DNA of 64,000 nucleotides from Lepus europaeus (GCF_033115175.1 NC_084847.1:51283612-51347611); one strand, 5' to 3'; shown: positions 42,942 to 54,623, numbered from the stretch's first letter. Notes: generated from the letters alone by a model not told the origin. Made by a program: numbers and translations.

Positions 42942-43245
42942 ATGGGGCTGGGGTTTTAGCCTAGCAATTGAGACACAGGCACCCCCCGCACCCCGCACAC
43001 CCCTCCGTCAGGACGGAGTGAACGACTGAGTTCAAGTCCAGCTCCTGACTCCAGCTTCCTGCTGTGCAGAGTGGGGGTGCTCCAGGGACTGGGCCCCCCT
43101 GCCACCCACGTGGGCCCCCCTGCCACCCACGAGGGCCGCCTGGGTTGAGTGCCTGCAGCCAGTGTGGGCATTCCGGAAGTGACTCAGTGGATGGTAGCGT
43201 GCCCTCTCTCTCTCTCTCTCTCTCTGCCTGTCAAACCAAATATAT
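42942..43245 (+). mobile_element. CSINE, old copy with internal 21-bp duplication
   Basis: GGGGCTGGGGTTTTAGCCTAG head; CCTGCCACCCACG is duplicated in tandem at about 43089-43130; CT tract and CCTGTCAAACCAAA tail. Confidence 0.85.
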
Positions 43246-43274
43246 ATATTTATATTTATATATTTTATATGTAT

Positions 43275-43767
43275 TATTTATATATGTCTATAAAGAGAGT
43301 TTAAAGATTACAAGAGAAAATATTTGCATCAGAGGTCACAGAAAAATGGTTAATGTTAACACAGCTTTTTTTTTTTTTTTTTTTTTTGGATTTCCAAGGG
43401 TAGATACCGAGGTCCAGCTGTCTGGGCCACTGGCACCCTACACGACAGTACTGAGCCGAGTCCCGGCTTCTCCATTTCTGACCCAGTTTCCTGCTCAAGC
43501 ATCCGGGGAGGCAGCAGGAAGTTCGTGGGCCTCGGTCACCCGGATGGAGCTCCAGGCTCCTGGCTTCAACCTGGCCCAGCCCTGGCTATTGCGGGCATCT
43601 GCGAAGTGAACCAGTAGATGGAAAATCTCACACTCTGCCTTTCACTCTCACTCTCTCTGTCTTCAAGTAGATGAAAATAAATAAGCATTTAAAAAAAAAA
43701 GTCCTTACAAATCAATAAGAGCAAATATAACAATTCAATAGCAAAATAGGCAAAGAAGGAGGAATCA
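43275..43767 (+). mobile_element. L1 ORF2 remnant split by a CSINE
   Basis: AAGAGAAAATATTTGCATC (43275-43375) and ATCAATAAGAGCAAATATAAC…AAAATAGGCAAAG (43702-43767). Between them lie a 22-T run (43369-43388) and the CSINE. Confidence 0.6.
43425..43701 (+). mobile_element. CSINE, old copy inside L1 remnant
   Basis: GAGTCCCGGCTTCTCC, GGATGGAGCTCCAGGC, GTGAACCAGTAGATGG and AAATAAATAAGC; head poor. Confidence 0.85.
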
Positions 43768-44113
43768 GTTTTATTTATTTATTTTTAAAGATTTTATTTA
43801 TTTATTTGAGAGGTAGAGTTACAGACAGTGAGAGGGAGAGACAGAGAGAAAGGTCTTCCATCTGCTGGTTCACTCCCCAAATGGCCACAACAGCCAGAGC
43901 TGGGCCAGGCTGAAGCCAGGAGCCAGGAGTTTCATCTGGGTCTCCCATGAGGGTGCAGGGGCCCAAGGACTTGGGCCATCTTCTGCTGCTTTCCCAGGCT
44001 CATCAGCAGGGAGCTGGACGAGACATGGAGCAGCTGGGGCTCGAACCAGCACTCACATGGGATGCCAGCACTGCAGGCGGCAGCTTTCCCTGCTACACCA
44101 CAGCGCTGGCCCA
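43768..44113 (-). mobile_element. CSINE, full length
   Basis: Antisense with a long ATTT-rich tail (43768-43810) and CACAGCGCTGGCCC end. Confidence 0.93.
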
Positions 44114-44559
44114 GATTGGCAAACTATAAGGACCTATGGTATCTCCCATGGCATGGCAGGAGGCGGACACGGCTGGATTCTGAGGACAGGTGCCCAGAGG
44201 GGCGTGTTCAGAGACGAATGACAGAGTTGGGAGATTTGGTGAAGGATGCTACGCCACCATCAGTGGGGAGGCGCTACCACCGCGGAAGCTGAGAGACACA
44301 GCCACAGAGAAAAGGTAGCCATGGCGTCCAACGACACGACCTCCGCTGGGAGGGCAGAGGACAGAGTGGACGGCGGCAGCTAGCACTTTCATGGTGTCCA
44401 CCGTGAGTGAAAAGAACAGCCTACAACTGCAGGGTGCAAAGGTTGAGTGACTCATGGTATCGTCCTCATCATCCCCATTTTACAGATAGGAAAATGGAGG
44501 CAGAGGTGTGGTATTTGTGTGACGTTCACGAGGATAGTCAACAGAGGAGCTGCACTTTG
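44114..44559. other. Unassigned DNA with MIR
   Basis: One MIR core at its right end; otherwise nothing recognised. Confidence 0.4.
44440..44535 (-). mobile_element. MIR fragment
   Basis: CATCCCCATTTTACAGATAGG…AAAATGGAGGC. Confidence 0.65.
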
Positions 44560-44862
44560 AACTCTGCGGCACCGGCATCCCACATGGGTACTGGTTTGAG
44601 TCCTGGCTGCTCCTCTTCCGATCCAGCTCTCTGCCGATGGCCTGGGAAAGCAGGGGAAGATGGCCCAAGTGTTCAGGCCCCTGCACTCATGTGGGAGACC
44701 CAGATGAAGCTCCTGGTTCTTGTCTTTGGCATGGCCCAGCCCTGGCCGTTGTGGCCATTTGGGGAGTGAACCAGTGGATGGAAGACCTTTCTCTCTGTCT
44801 CTCCCTCCCTCCCTTTGTAACTCTGCCTCTCATACAAATAAATAAAATATTTAAAAAGGATA
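44560..44862 (+). mobile_element. CSINE
   Basis: Starts near CTGCGGCACCGGCATCCC with the first ~40 bases missing; tail CAAATAAATAAAATATTT. Confidence 0.92.
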
Positions 44863-44867
44863 CATTA

Positions 44868-45211
44868 GGCCGGCGCTGTGGCTCAACAGGCTAATCCTCC
44901 GCCTTGCGGAGCCGGCACACCAGGTTCTAGTCCCGGTCGGGGCACCGATCCTGTCCCGGTTGCCCCTCTTCCAGGCCAGCTCTCTGCTGTGGCCCGAGAG
45001 TGCAGTGGAGGATGGCCCAAGTGCTTGGGCCCTGCACCCCATGGGAGACCAGGAGAAGCACCTGGCTCCTGCCATCGGATCAGCGCGATGCACCTGCCGC
45101 AGCGCGCGGGCCGCGCGGCCATTGGAGGGTGAACCAACGGCAAAGGAAAACCTTTCTCTCTGTCTCTCTCTCTCACTGTCCACTCTACCTGTCAAAAAAA
45201 AAAAAAAAAAA
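44868..45211 (+). mobile_element. CSINE, young subfamily
   Basis: GGCCGGCGCTGTGGCTCAAC…GGTTCTAGTCCCGGTCGGG, AACCAACGGC and a 20-A tail. Only six bases separate it from the preceding CSINE tail. Confidence 0.95.
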
Positions 45212-45559
45212 AGCTATATTGATGAGGGCGACATGGCCATTTCAATCAAAATGCATATGGGCGTACTCAGAGAGCCAGCATGCCCTGGTGTGGATAAACT
45301 CACACTGCGCACGCGCCTACCAGCTGTCCACTGGCTGCAGCAACGGACACACGGAACAGACCACACTGTCAGGTCCAGGGGTAACTGCTGACCAGCGGAA
45401 GCCAGTCGTGGCCATTTAGAGCGGGCCCAGAAGGGAAGATCTGGGGAGACTGGGCTGCCACATTCCTCAGAAACACCTTGGACTTGCCCTGGATGTCGTC
45501 TTGACAGGTGGACGCCTGGAATTCCATCACCAACCTGAAACCCAAAAGAATGAGCCCAG
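45212..45559. other. Unassigned DNA between CSINEs
   Basis: Nothing recognised. Confidence 0.4.
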
Positions 45560-45862
45560 GGGTTGGCGCTGGGGCGCAGCAAGTTAAGCCACCGCATGTG
45601 AGGCCGGCATCCCAGCCCCGGCTGCTCCACTTCCGCTCCAGCTCCCTGCTAATGCCCCTGAGAAAGCAGTAGAAGATGGCCCAAGTGCTTGGGCCCCTGC
45701 ATCCACGCGAGAAACCCAGAAGAGGCTCCTGGCTCCTGGCTCTGGTCTGGCCCAGTTCTGGCTGTTTCAGCCATTTGGGGAGTGAAATAGAGGATGGAAG
45801 ACCTCTCTAACTCTTGCTTTTCAAATAAAATAAATAAATCTCTAAAAAAAGAAATGAAAAAG
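45560..45862 (+). mobile_element. CSINE
   Basis: GGGGTTGGCGCTGGGGCGCAGC head, missing box B region, AAATAAAATAAATAAATC tail. Confidence 0.92.
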
Positions 45863-46239
45863 AATGGTCTCATCCGATTCCACTCCCTCCCTACCCCAGA
45901 CCACTGCCCCTGCTCCTAGCACTCCCGGCAAGGCCCCGGGGGGGGGGAGCCGCCATGTTGTCGGGGCTGGGGGGGTGCCTGGGGGGAGTGGGAGGGGGGC
46001 TTGACTTCTCTCTCCAGAGCTCGTTCACTTTCTCAGCAGCTTTGGACGTCACAACTTGCTCCCTGTCCCCCACTTCCTCCCCCCCCCCCGGCAGGAACCA
46101 GCGCCCCCTCCACCTGCTCCATCCTGGGCCCTCTCCTCCATCGGCCTGCCCCTGCCCCTTCCCACAGCTGCAACACTCATGGCCCCTCCTTGGTCGCCTG
46201 AAGGGAGAGGAGGGGTTCACAGTGTGGCCCCTGGCGCCC
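45863..46239. other. Unassigned GC-rich DNA
   Basis: G and C runs near 45939 and 46080; no gene. Confidence 0.4.
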
Positions 46240-46390
46240 AGCCAGCTGGGGACTGGATCCTGGCCCTGTCATGTCCAAGGTGTGTGGCCTGCAACAATTA
46301 GCCTCTGGGGCTGGATTCTCTCACGTCAGAGGGATCCTGGGTCACGGTGTCCCTCTCAAAGCCACGATGAGGACCGAGTGGGTTAACAGA
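46240..46390 (+). mobile_element. MIR fragment
   Basis: GGATCCTGGCCCTGTC followed by AAGGTGTGTGGCCTGC matches the MIR middle. Confidence 0.5.
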
Positions 46391-46469
46391 CCGAGTGTGG
46401 AGTCACATGGCACAGAGCGCCAGGAGTGGGGCAGCCACAGCTCATGCTGCAGCCCAAATCAGAGAGGCT

Positions 46470-46650
46470 GGGATCAGGCCCCGCCTCTGCCTCCCGTCCA
46501 GCACCCTGGGAGGCAGCAGGGGATGGCTCAAGTCCTTGGGTCCCCTGCCACCCATGTGGGAGACCCAGATGGAGTTCCAGGCTCTTGGCTGTGGCCTGGC
46601 CCAGCCCTGGGTGCTGTGCAGTCTCCCTCTCCCGTCTCGCTCTCCCACAT
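46470..46650 (+). mobile_element. CSINE fragment
   Basis: CCCTGGGAGGCAGCAGGGG…GTGGGAGACCCAGATGG and CCAGCCCTGGGTGCTGTG; no tail. Confidence 0.75.
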
Positions 46651-46764
46651 CGCTGTCTCTCCCGAGAGAAAGAACAAATCCCCAACAGGCACCTGCTCAT
46701 TCACCCCTTTCTCCATGGCTTTCTCTGTCCCAGCATCCTCTGTTTTCCTCCTTGTTCCTCTAGC

Positions 46765-47120
46765 AAAATGAGGTCTCCTGCACCCCAGGGCCTTTGCACA
46801 CGCTCTCCCCGGTTCCTGATGTCCCCCTTCCTATCTTTCAGTTTCCCTTTACCTGAGGCCCCTTATTGGCCCTACTTATTATCTCCCAACCCCCTTATTG
46901 CCCACACAGCACCCTGCTCACTGAGTGTATCGCAATTTGCACTCACATATGTATCTGTTTATGGCCTGGCTCCTTTTCCACTGGCGAGCCGGGTTTCGAA
47001 GGGACTGGAGTCTTCTGTGCTCCTGGATAAATAGACTCAGGTGGCTACTGTATCCCTACCTCCAAAATTCACCCTTGGCATTAGCAGGTGCACGGTGGAT
47101 GTTTGTCTAAGGGATGACTG
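46765..47120 (+). mobile_element. L2 fragment
   Basis: CCAGGGCCTTTGCACACGC at the left, TGTATCCCTACC and GCATTAGCAGGTGCACGG at the right follow the L2 3' end order. Confidence 0.6.
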
Positions 47121-47597
47121 ACAAAGGAAGTCAGTTGGGGACCCGCAGGTGCACAGAGCCCTGTGGCATTCCTGAGTGGCAGTCTACAAACTTAGATGGG
47201 CCCTGGCATTTTCTTCTGTCACAGGGCTCAGCGTCTCGCCCTCACACCATGTTCGTACTGAGGCAGCTGGAGACAAGTTTAGCTGCAACCCTGCTGAGCG
47301 GGCCCCAGCATCCAGCCCAGGCAGCAGCACCATCCTGTCTCTGTGACACCGTGGTCCTGCGGCTGGCACTGGGCTCTGCGCGTGGGGCGACCGACAGTTT
47401 TTGCAAGCAGCCTAGTAGCCCCCTGTGTGCTATTCTTCCCCCGGGGGGGCCCTGTCCAAAGCCACCGCCTGGGACAGAGCCCCTTCCCATGCTTGGCCAA
47501 GACACTGCCTCTTCCCCTCGGGGCTGGGGCTTTGGAAACACAGGAATCGGCGTTTCCACTCCGCCTTCTACAGAGAGGGGCAAAGAGCACTGGACCC
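47121..47597. other. Unassigned DNA
   Basis: No gene or named repeat. Confidence 0.4.
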
Positions 47598-47745
47598 AGA
47601 GCCCAGAGAAAGAGAGACCTAGATGGAGTTCCCAGCGCCTGGCTTCTGCTTTGGGAATTTGGACTGATGGAAGCTAGCTTGCTGGCTCGCTCGCGCTCTC
47701 TCTCTGCCTTTCAAATAAAATTAATTAATATTAATTAAAGTTCAT
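47598..47745 (+). mobile_element. CSINE 3' fragment
   Basis: AGACCTAGATGGAGTTCC, GGACTGATGGAAGC and CTTTCAAATAAAATTAATT remain. Confidence 0.75.
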
Positions 47746-50087
47746 AAAGAAGGACGATGTCTCCCCTTCTAGAACATTCCTCCTGCACCGTGACCTGTCG
47801 ATCATTCACTTCTGCTGAGTCCACTTCCCCAGCCCCACGGCCAGGCTGGAAGCCCCACCCCGAGATTTCTGGTGCTTGTTTGCTTGTGTGCACCGACCCT
47901 GGGGTCCGTCAGGTGTGCGAGTTGATCAGAGCTCACTCTGGCCTCCCTGGTCATCCTGCACCTAGCAGGTGCACGGTAAACAAAAGCTCCCAAGTGTGGG
48001 GACCGGGCGCTGCAGCTGGGGGTTTCTCAAGAACAGCGGAGGCAGGTGGCTGCGTTTCAAAACACACAGCCTCCCTCCACCACCCCCAGCCAGTCCAAAA
48101 GGCAGTGGCCCAGCCCTGCCCTGTTTAAGAACCAGCCTCACCCCTCGCGTGTCTAGAGATAGGAAAACAGTTGCCAGCCCTTGCTGTTAGCAGAGCCTGC
48201 CGGAGGCTCCCGAGCCAGGGCTCTGTGGGTGTGACCGGGAGGAGAGCAGGTGCCAGGGGGTGTGCAGGTGGCAGAGAGGCCCCCGGAGATGGTCCTGGCA
48301 CCAGAGCTGCAGGAAAGGGAACAGGCACAGTCCCTGCCCCCTGCTGACACCCCCTCCCCCCGGGGGCCTCCCTAACCTGCCCCGAGGAACATAAACACTG
48401 CACACAATCCATGATTGTGCACTTCATTAATTTGTTCTTTTGTTCACGGCTAGGAGAGAGAAGGCAGGCGCCTGCCACTTCCTAGGGGGTCCAGAAGTAC
48501 CAGCGAATGTGAATGTTCTCCCAGTGCCCAGCGAGTGGGGGGTGGCGGGCGGGGCGGGTACACGGGCAGACCCTCGGGGATTACAGTTTGGTAATGTATA
48601 GGACTGGCAGCTTCACCAGCTCCGGTCCACAAGCCCGGAGGAGACCGGCCACGCTAGAGGACAAATAGGGAGGGGGGAGTCTCCTAGGGGCTCCCTGGGG
48701 GCGGGGCGGTGACAGGTGCACAGGATACTGCCAGGGGTCGCAGGGACGCCCCCGCGGCCCCCAGCGCAGCCCCCGCCCCGGCCCCACCCAGGCGGCTGGC
48801 AGGAATTTGCCCCGGTGACCTCCCCAGGCGCACGCCTGTCGCCAAGGCGACCGGCCCTGGAACAGGCAGCACGATTGTCCCTGCTCAGCGGGGCAGGTGA
48901 AACCCCGGCCACGTGACCGATACTGGGCCAGGTGCGGTTGTGGGACAGCCGCCGCCTCCCGGCCTTAACCCCTTCGCCGCCGCAGGTCACGCCCCCCACC
49001 CTCCACCTTCGCTGAAATCCCGGAGCGCTGGTGCTGGTGCCGGAGGCGGTACCGGGAGGAGCTCAGGAGCGGGGCGTGGAGCCGGATGACCACACGCCAG
49101 GGAAGTGAGGACGGCTCCCTCCCACGTGACAGCGAGGCTGGCGCCGGACGCAGCGCAGACCGGACCTCCGCGGCTGGGGGAGGGGGCGGTTCCAGAGGCT
49201 TCGGGCCTGAGGCTAGGCAGCAACAGCCCCCTCCCCCAACCTCCAGACCCGCGCGACCCCCTGCCTAAGAGCCTAAGAGCCCCAGGGATGACCACTCCCC
49301 AACGCTGGGAGCCCGACCTCCTCCCTCCCGGTCCCCACCCACCACTTTCTCTGGAATGTTCAAGAAGAAAACCTCCAGCCAACTGGTTTTTCAGCTTGCC
49401 AGCCCTAAGGGCCCAGGGCTCTGGGTAAACACCTCGCTGGGGCTCCTATGGGTCCTGGGCTAGGCTGGGGGGCGGGGGAGGGGGCAGCTGTTGCAAAGCA
49501 CCTTTGAAACGCCGCTGTCCCCTGAGCCACCTCTTTGCCACCAGCCCCAGCAGAACACACGCTCCTCCCAGGCCTTGCACCTGCTCCCCCACACACACCC
49601 CAGGACTCAGCTGTGCTGCCGGCTTCCCTAATGACCACACGGGGCCGCCATGGCCACCTGGTGTGCTCAGCCCCCAGTGACCTCAGAGCCCGCCTCAAAT
49701 TAAACCCAAACACCTGCCTCCCAGTTTTTCCCTCTCTGGAGCTGGCGCCTGGGAATTAGGGCACAGCTGGGAGCCAGGGCAGGGCCTGTGGCACCAGGCC
49801 TGTCTACGGAAGCCGAGCAGGGACAGACCGAGGCGCTGAGTGGCACAGGTGCCCTGCGCTGGAGGGGCCACCGGCCTGGCCACCAGCGGAAGCTGCCCCT
49901 AAGCCCTGGGTGCTCGGTCAGCAGTGACTACGGTGTCGCTCTGGATGTGGCCACATGGCAAGCTTGGAACCCCTGCAGGTCCTATCCAGTGGCCTGGGCT
50001 CCTGTGCTGTGAGATGGGTTCCCCGCTCCCTCCCCAGGGAGAAGATTAGGTCCAATAACACTGTGCTGATAAGATCCTGGGAGGATT
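47746..50087. other. SINE-free 2.3 kb upstream of ABHD11
   Basis: Longest SINE-free gap outside the genes; contains the GC-rich E-box block and an AT-rich forkhead-like ACATAAACA at about 48389. No gene supported. Confidence 0.45.
48680..49300. promoter_or_regulatory. GC-rich block with two E-boxes upstream of ABHD11
   Basis: SINE-free CpG-enriched stretch about 3.5 kb before ABHD11. CACGTG occurs at 48910-48915 (in GGCCACGTGACC, a USF/TFEB-like context) and 49123-49128. A divergent noncoding transcript is known near human ABHD11 (ABHD11-AS1), but nothing in this sequence proves one here. Confidence 0.35.
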
Positions 50088-50400
50088 TTTTTTAAGAAAG
50101 ATTTATTTTATTTATTTGAAAGAGTTACAGAGAGAGGCAGAAACAGAGAGAAAGGTCTTCTATCCGCTGGTTCACTCCCCAGATGGCTGCGCCGATCCGA
50201 AGCCAGGAGTCAGGAGCTTCTTCCGGGTCTCCCACATGGATGCAGGGGCCCAAGCACTTGGGCCATCTTCTACTGCTTTCCCAGGCCATAGCAGAGAGCT
50301 AGATGGGAAGAGGAACAGCCGGACTAGAACCGGTGCCCACATGGGATGCCGGTGCTTCAGGCCAGGGTTTTAACCCACCGCGTCACAGCGCCAGCCCCAT
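50088..50400 (-). mobile_element. CSINE
   Basis: Antisense; AAGATTTATTTTATTTATTTG to GTCACAGCGCCAGCCCC. Flank repeat ATCCTGGGAGGAT(TT) at 50074 and 50399 indicates a target duplication of about 12 bases. Confidence 0.94.
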
Positions 50401-50639
50401 CCTGGGAGGATTTATCCGTACTTCCACATCCAGAAATCTCCCCACAGTTTCCCAGATTAAGGGAGGCAGGGAGAAGAAGCAGGGTACCCATACTCACGTC
50501 CAACAAACTCCTCCGGTCTCAGACCCTCCCTGAGATGCGCCTAGTGTGTTGGTTGCACTTTTCCTCATTATTTCTCCTCTCCTACCACGCCTGTCGCATG
50601 CAGACAGAAGAACCCCTGAGCAGTGATCTCTGGAGACAG

Positions 50640-50955
50640 ATCAAGTGCTTGGGTCCCTGAAACCCACATGGGAGACCTGCACTGGGCCCCAGGCTCTTAG
50701 CTTGGGCCTGGCCCAGGCCTGGCTGTTGCAGGCATTTGGTGGGGAGTGAACCTGCAGATGGAAGATCAGTCTGGCAGAGCCAGTGTTATGGAGTCCCTGC
50801 CTACGACAGCGGCATCCCATACAGGCACCTGGGAGAGCGGTGGAAGATGGACCAAATGCGTGCCCCACGTGGGAGACCTGGAAGAAGTTCCAGGCTCCTG
50901 GCTCAGCCCCAGCTGTTGCAGCCATAATTTTGTTTTTCTTTCCAAATAAAACCTA
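50640..50955 (+). mobile_element. Rearranged or doubled CSINE fragments
   Basis: An older 3' part (50640-50770) is followed by a second head and body (50772-50955), so either two old copies abut or one was rearranged. Confidence 0.75.
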
Positions 50956-51827
50956 CCTCTGTTAGGCAGGAAGTTAGAGATTAGCCTTATGTGTGGGGCA
51001 AGGTTCTAAGGAAAACAAAGCCCCCAAGGGAAGGAATGTGGCCCATCCCCAGCCGGGAGACCCAGCAACTTCATAGGTGGTCCCAACCTCTCCCCCTCCC
51101 CAATAAAAGTTCCCCAGGAGGATCCGGCTTTGCCAGGCCCCAGAGGGCAACCCAGACTGATATGATAACGCCCGGGTAATACAACCTTGGGAGGAATTTT
51201 TATGTTTCACACCCAGCAAACCCTTCCTCCAAGAGCAGAGGAGAAACTGCCAGAGGAACTGGACCCTGTTCCCTGGAGAGCCGCCCGCCCGGCCTGTCAG
51301 GTGTATTTGTTCCATTCAACTATGTGACCTTGCTCACGGAAGTCTGAATGACATGTGACCTTGCTCACCGAAGTCTGAATGACTCCTCTCCCTCTCCCCC
51401 CCACCCCCCGCCCCAAACTGGCTGCTACAGAATTCCCCCAGCCCCACAAACTGGGTCCACCTGCCGGATGCAGGGCCAGACAGCCAGACACTGGGGCGGT
51501 GGGGAAAAGCAGGTGTGCATTGCAAAGCGCGGAGCAAGGAGTCCGGTCGCCAAGGCTCCAGTCCCCAGCTCCCCGAGGGGTCAGGGCAGTGGATGTTTGT
51601 GTTCCGCGTGGGCGGTGAGCAGTGCGTGGTCAGTACAGAGCACATGGCTGTCCTCTGATGGGCCAGCGTGTGCTCAGTCTGCCTCCAAGCGGAGACCGGG
51701 CGGGCACTGTGAATTCCAGCGAAAACTCAGAATAGAGACCTGCACTGAGAAGTTAACCGTTAACTCCGGGTCTGTACCATTTAGGGTCTCTTGTCTGTGT
51801 GTCAGTCCCTTCACAGTGTGCTATTCT
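50956..51827. other. Unassigned DNA with 31-bp tandem duplication
   Basis: Nothing else recognised. Confidence 0.4.
51322..51383 (+). repeat. Tandem duplication, 2 x 31 bp
   Basis: ATGTGACCTTGCTCAC…GAAGTCTGAATGAC at 51322-51352 and 51353-51383, one mismatch. Confidence 0.95.
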
Positions 51828-52075
51828 TTTTTTTAACAAAGTGTATTTATTTGAGAGGCAGAGTGGAAGAGAGGGCGAAAGAGAGAGAGATCATCCATCC
51901 GCTGGTTCGCTCCCCACACGGCTCCTGGAGCCAGGGTTTGCCAGCCTGAAGCTAGGAGCCAGCACTCCATCCGGGTCTCCCACGTGGGTGCAGGAGCCTA
52001 AACACTTGGGCCATCGTCCGCCACCTGCAGTGAGCAGGGAGCTGGATTGAAAGTGGAGCAGCCAGGACCCACCCG
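51828..52075 (-). mobile_element. CSINE, head missing
   Basis: AAAGTGTATTTATTTGAGAGG to GGAGCAGCCAGGACCC; nearest SINE upstream of the ABHD11 promoter. Confidence 0.88.
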
Positions 52076-52279
52076 GCCCTCTGCTAGGGGGTCGGGGTGT
52101 TCCAAGTGGGGGCTCAGCCCCAAGGAGTCCACCCGCAGGCTGGGGCAGAGATACGTAGGCACCGGGGCTGGGGGCTCGGCCTGGGGGTCGGCGAGTCCCT
52201 GGCTTCCCAACAGCATGATCCAGTCGGGGGTACGTGTTTGTGCGTCCTGTGTATTTTATTCGGGAACCAGAGAGAGAGC

Positions 52280-52632
52280 ACACACGCCCGGAGCGCCAGG
52301 TTTCCACGCCGGAAGGGGCGGGGCGCGGCCTTGGAGACGGGCAGGGCGCGGCGGGGCGGGGCGAGAGCTCAGGTCGGCTCCGCCTAGGGCGTGGCCAGGG
52401 CGGGGCCCCGCGCGGGGGATTACGTAACGACGCAAGGGGGCGGGGCTGTAGAGGAGACGGACAGTTCCTGGGGATTACGTAAGGCCACGTGATCGGGGGC
52501 GGGCCATCCGCTCTGGGGACGGCAAGAGGGCGGAGCTCCAGTGGGAACTGGGCGGGGCTCACGGGCCGGCGTGGGGGCGGGGCTTGGACCGGAAGTCGTC
52601 CGCGAGGTGCGCGCCGGGTTGCGGCTGCGGGC
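52280..52632 (+). promoter_or_regulatory. ABHD11: ABHD11 CpG-island promoter with two TTACGTAA sites and an E-box
   Basis: CpG-rich, TATA-less. The 13-mer GGGGATTACGTAA occurs twice, with TTACGTAA at 52420-52427 and 52475-52482; this palindrome is a CREB/ATF, PAR-bZIP or NFIL3-type site. A perfect E-box CACGTG follows at 52486-52491. Many GGGCGG words (for example near 52316, 52344-52360 and 52438) are Sp-type boxes. Binding is inferred. Confidence 0.65.
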
Positions 52633-54533
52633 ATGCTCCGCTGGGCCAGCGCATGGAGGCTGCCCCGTGGGGCGCTCGGTGCCCGCAGCCCCATCCTCTC
52701 GAGGTTGCCCGTCGCACCCTGCAGCAGCAGCAGCAGCGGCGGCGGCGCCGAGCCGAGGTCAGTCAAGGGCGCCACGTGGGTGGCCGGCCCCGCCCCTTGC
52801 CCCTTCCTGCCGGCCCAGGCTGCTCTGTCAAGCCCCTGCCCCCCTGCCCTGGCTCAGACCCTCTCCCCAAGCCTCGCCTCCTCCCGCTAGGCCGCTGCCG
52901 CTGTCCTACAAGCTGCTGGACGGGGAGGCGGCCCTGCCAGCCATCGTCATCCTGCACGGGCTCCTGGGCAGCAAGACCAATTTCAATTCCATCGCCAAGG
53001 CCTTGGCGCAGCAGACGGGCCGCAGGGTGAGCGTCCGGGCAGGGGCGGGGTCCTGGTGGGCGGGGCCTGGGGCGCGCAGCTCCTCCCCCTTCCTCCTGGG
53101 CCCTGCTGAGACCCCAAGGGCCGAGCCAGGTCCTGGGTGGACCGTCCATTCTGCCCCTCGCGCTGCCGTCTGTCCAGCCTGTTCACCTTGCGGGTCTCCA
53201 TCAGCGAGTCCAGAGCTGGGCTGAGCGCTGACACCCTCCCCGCGAAGGGGGCCAGCCCCTCTGTGCCTCCCCCACCCCCGGGGGATGACAGGAGCCCACC
53301 ACCTCTGTCCTGGCTGTTGGACATTCCTGGGGTCTCCTTCCTGGCCTCCCGTGGGGCCGCTGTGCCGAGCCAGCTCTGCAAACCACGGGCTCCCACTCCT
53401 TGGGCCTGCTCTGACCCACGTACTTCGTCTCCCGTAGCTGCATACGGGGTCTCTACCACTCCCCTCATCAGGATCAGCCCCCAGGCACTGCCCACCCCGA
53501 CCAGGCCTTAGCTGTCTACCCCACAAGGCGGATGACAGCCAGGGTCACCTCACCCCCACCCCCACCCCCAGGTGCTCACCGTGGACGCTCGGAACCATGG
53601 CGCCAGCCCCCACAGCCCCGATATGAGCTATGAGGCCATGAGCCAGGACCTGCAGAGCCTCCTGCCTGAGCTGGGCTTGGCGCCCTGTGCCCTCATCGGC
53701 CACAGCATGGGAGGAAAGACGGCCATGCTGCTGGCGCTACAGAGGGTGAGCCCCTTCCCAGCCAGCTTAGGACTCCGGGCGCTCAGCTTCAGAGCCGTGC
53801 CTGCCCCAAGATGGGTCCCCAGCCCCCTTCTCTCCCATAGCCAGAGCTCGTGGACCGTCTGGTGGCCGTAGACATCAGCCCGGTGGAGACCACTTCCGTC
53901 TCGGACTTCAAAGCCTACCTAGCGGCCATGCAGGCCGTACACATCCCGGGCGAGGTGCCCCGCTCCCGGGCCCGCAAGCTGGCCGACCAGCAGCTCAGCC
54001 CTGTGGTCCAGGTGATGCTCCCCACCCCCCCGGAGGGCCTTGGCGAGGGACCAGGGGCAGCCCGGGCCTCACAAGGAGTCCCCCCTCCCCAGCAACTGTG
54101 GGACGCCCCCAGGATACGGCCGTGCGCCACTTCCTGCTCACCAACCTGGTGGAGGTGGACGGGCGCTTCGTGTGGAGGGTGAACTTGGACGCGCTGGCCC
54201 AGCACCTGGACAACATCATGGCCTTCCCGCCCCGACAGGACGCCTACCCTGGGCCGACGCTCTTCCTCCGCGGTGGAAACTCTCCGTTCGTGCTGTAAGC
54301 CAGCCTGGGCCGGGGGAGGGACCCCCCTGGGAGACCGCCTGGGGTGTGGGCAGGGGCGCTTGTGGGCTCATGGGGCACCCCGTCTCATCTCCTCGGGCAG
54401 CCCCAGCCACCACGCTGAGATCCGACGCCTGTTCCCTCGGGCCGTGCTGCAGACGGTCCCTGATGCTGGGCACTGGGTGCACGCTGACCGGCCCCAGGAC
54501 TTCACGGCCGCCATTCGAGGCTTCCTGGCCTGA
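52633..54533 (+). CDS. ABHD11: ABHD11, mitochondrial alpha/beta-hydrolase (6 exons)
   Basis: Exons 52633-52757, 52891-53026, 53572-53745, 53841-54011, 54113-54294 and 54401-54533 join in frame to 306 residues, all introns GT-AG. The N-terminus MLRWASAWRLPRGALGAR is Arg-rich and lacks acids, as expected for a mitochondrial targeting peptide. The alpha/beta-hydrolase core shows the HGLLG oxyanion loop (64-68), nucleophile Ser132 in GHSMGG, Asp228 in RVNLD and His287 in GHWVH, a complete triad matching the known family residues. ABHD11 is reported to guard the lipoylated 2-oxoglutarate dehydrogenase complex in the matrix; hydrolase activity is expected. Length equals the common human isoform. 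Exon 1 has a CAG/GGC run coding Ser and Gly. The Gly-Ala-Glu-Pro-Arg codon spans the first junction correctly. It ends tail to tail with the minus-strand BICDL-like exons. Confidence 0.96.
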
Positions 54534-54623
54534 GCGCGCGGGACCCCCGGGCCTGCAGCCCACCTCCCCATCTCGGCACGAAAGGACTCGGGCAGGCAGA
54601 GAGTGGGCAGCCAGGCCTGCAGC

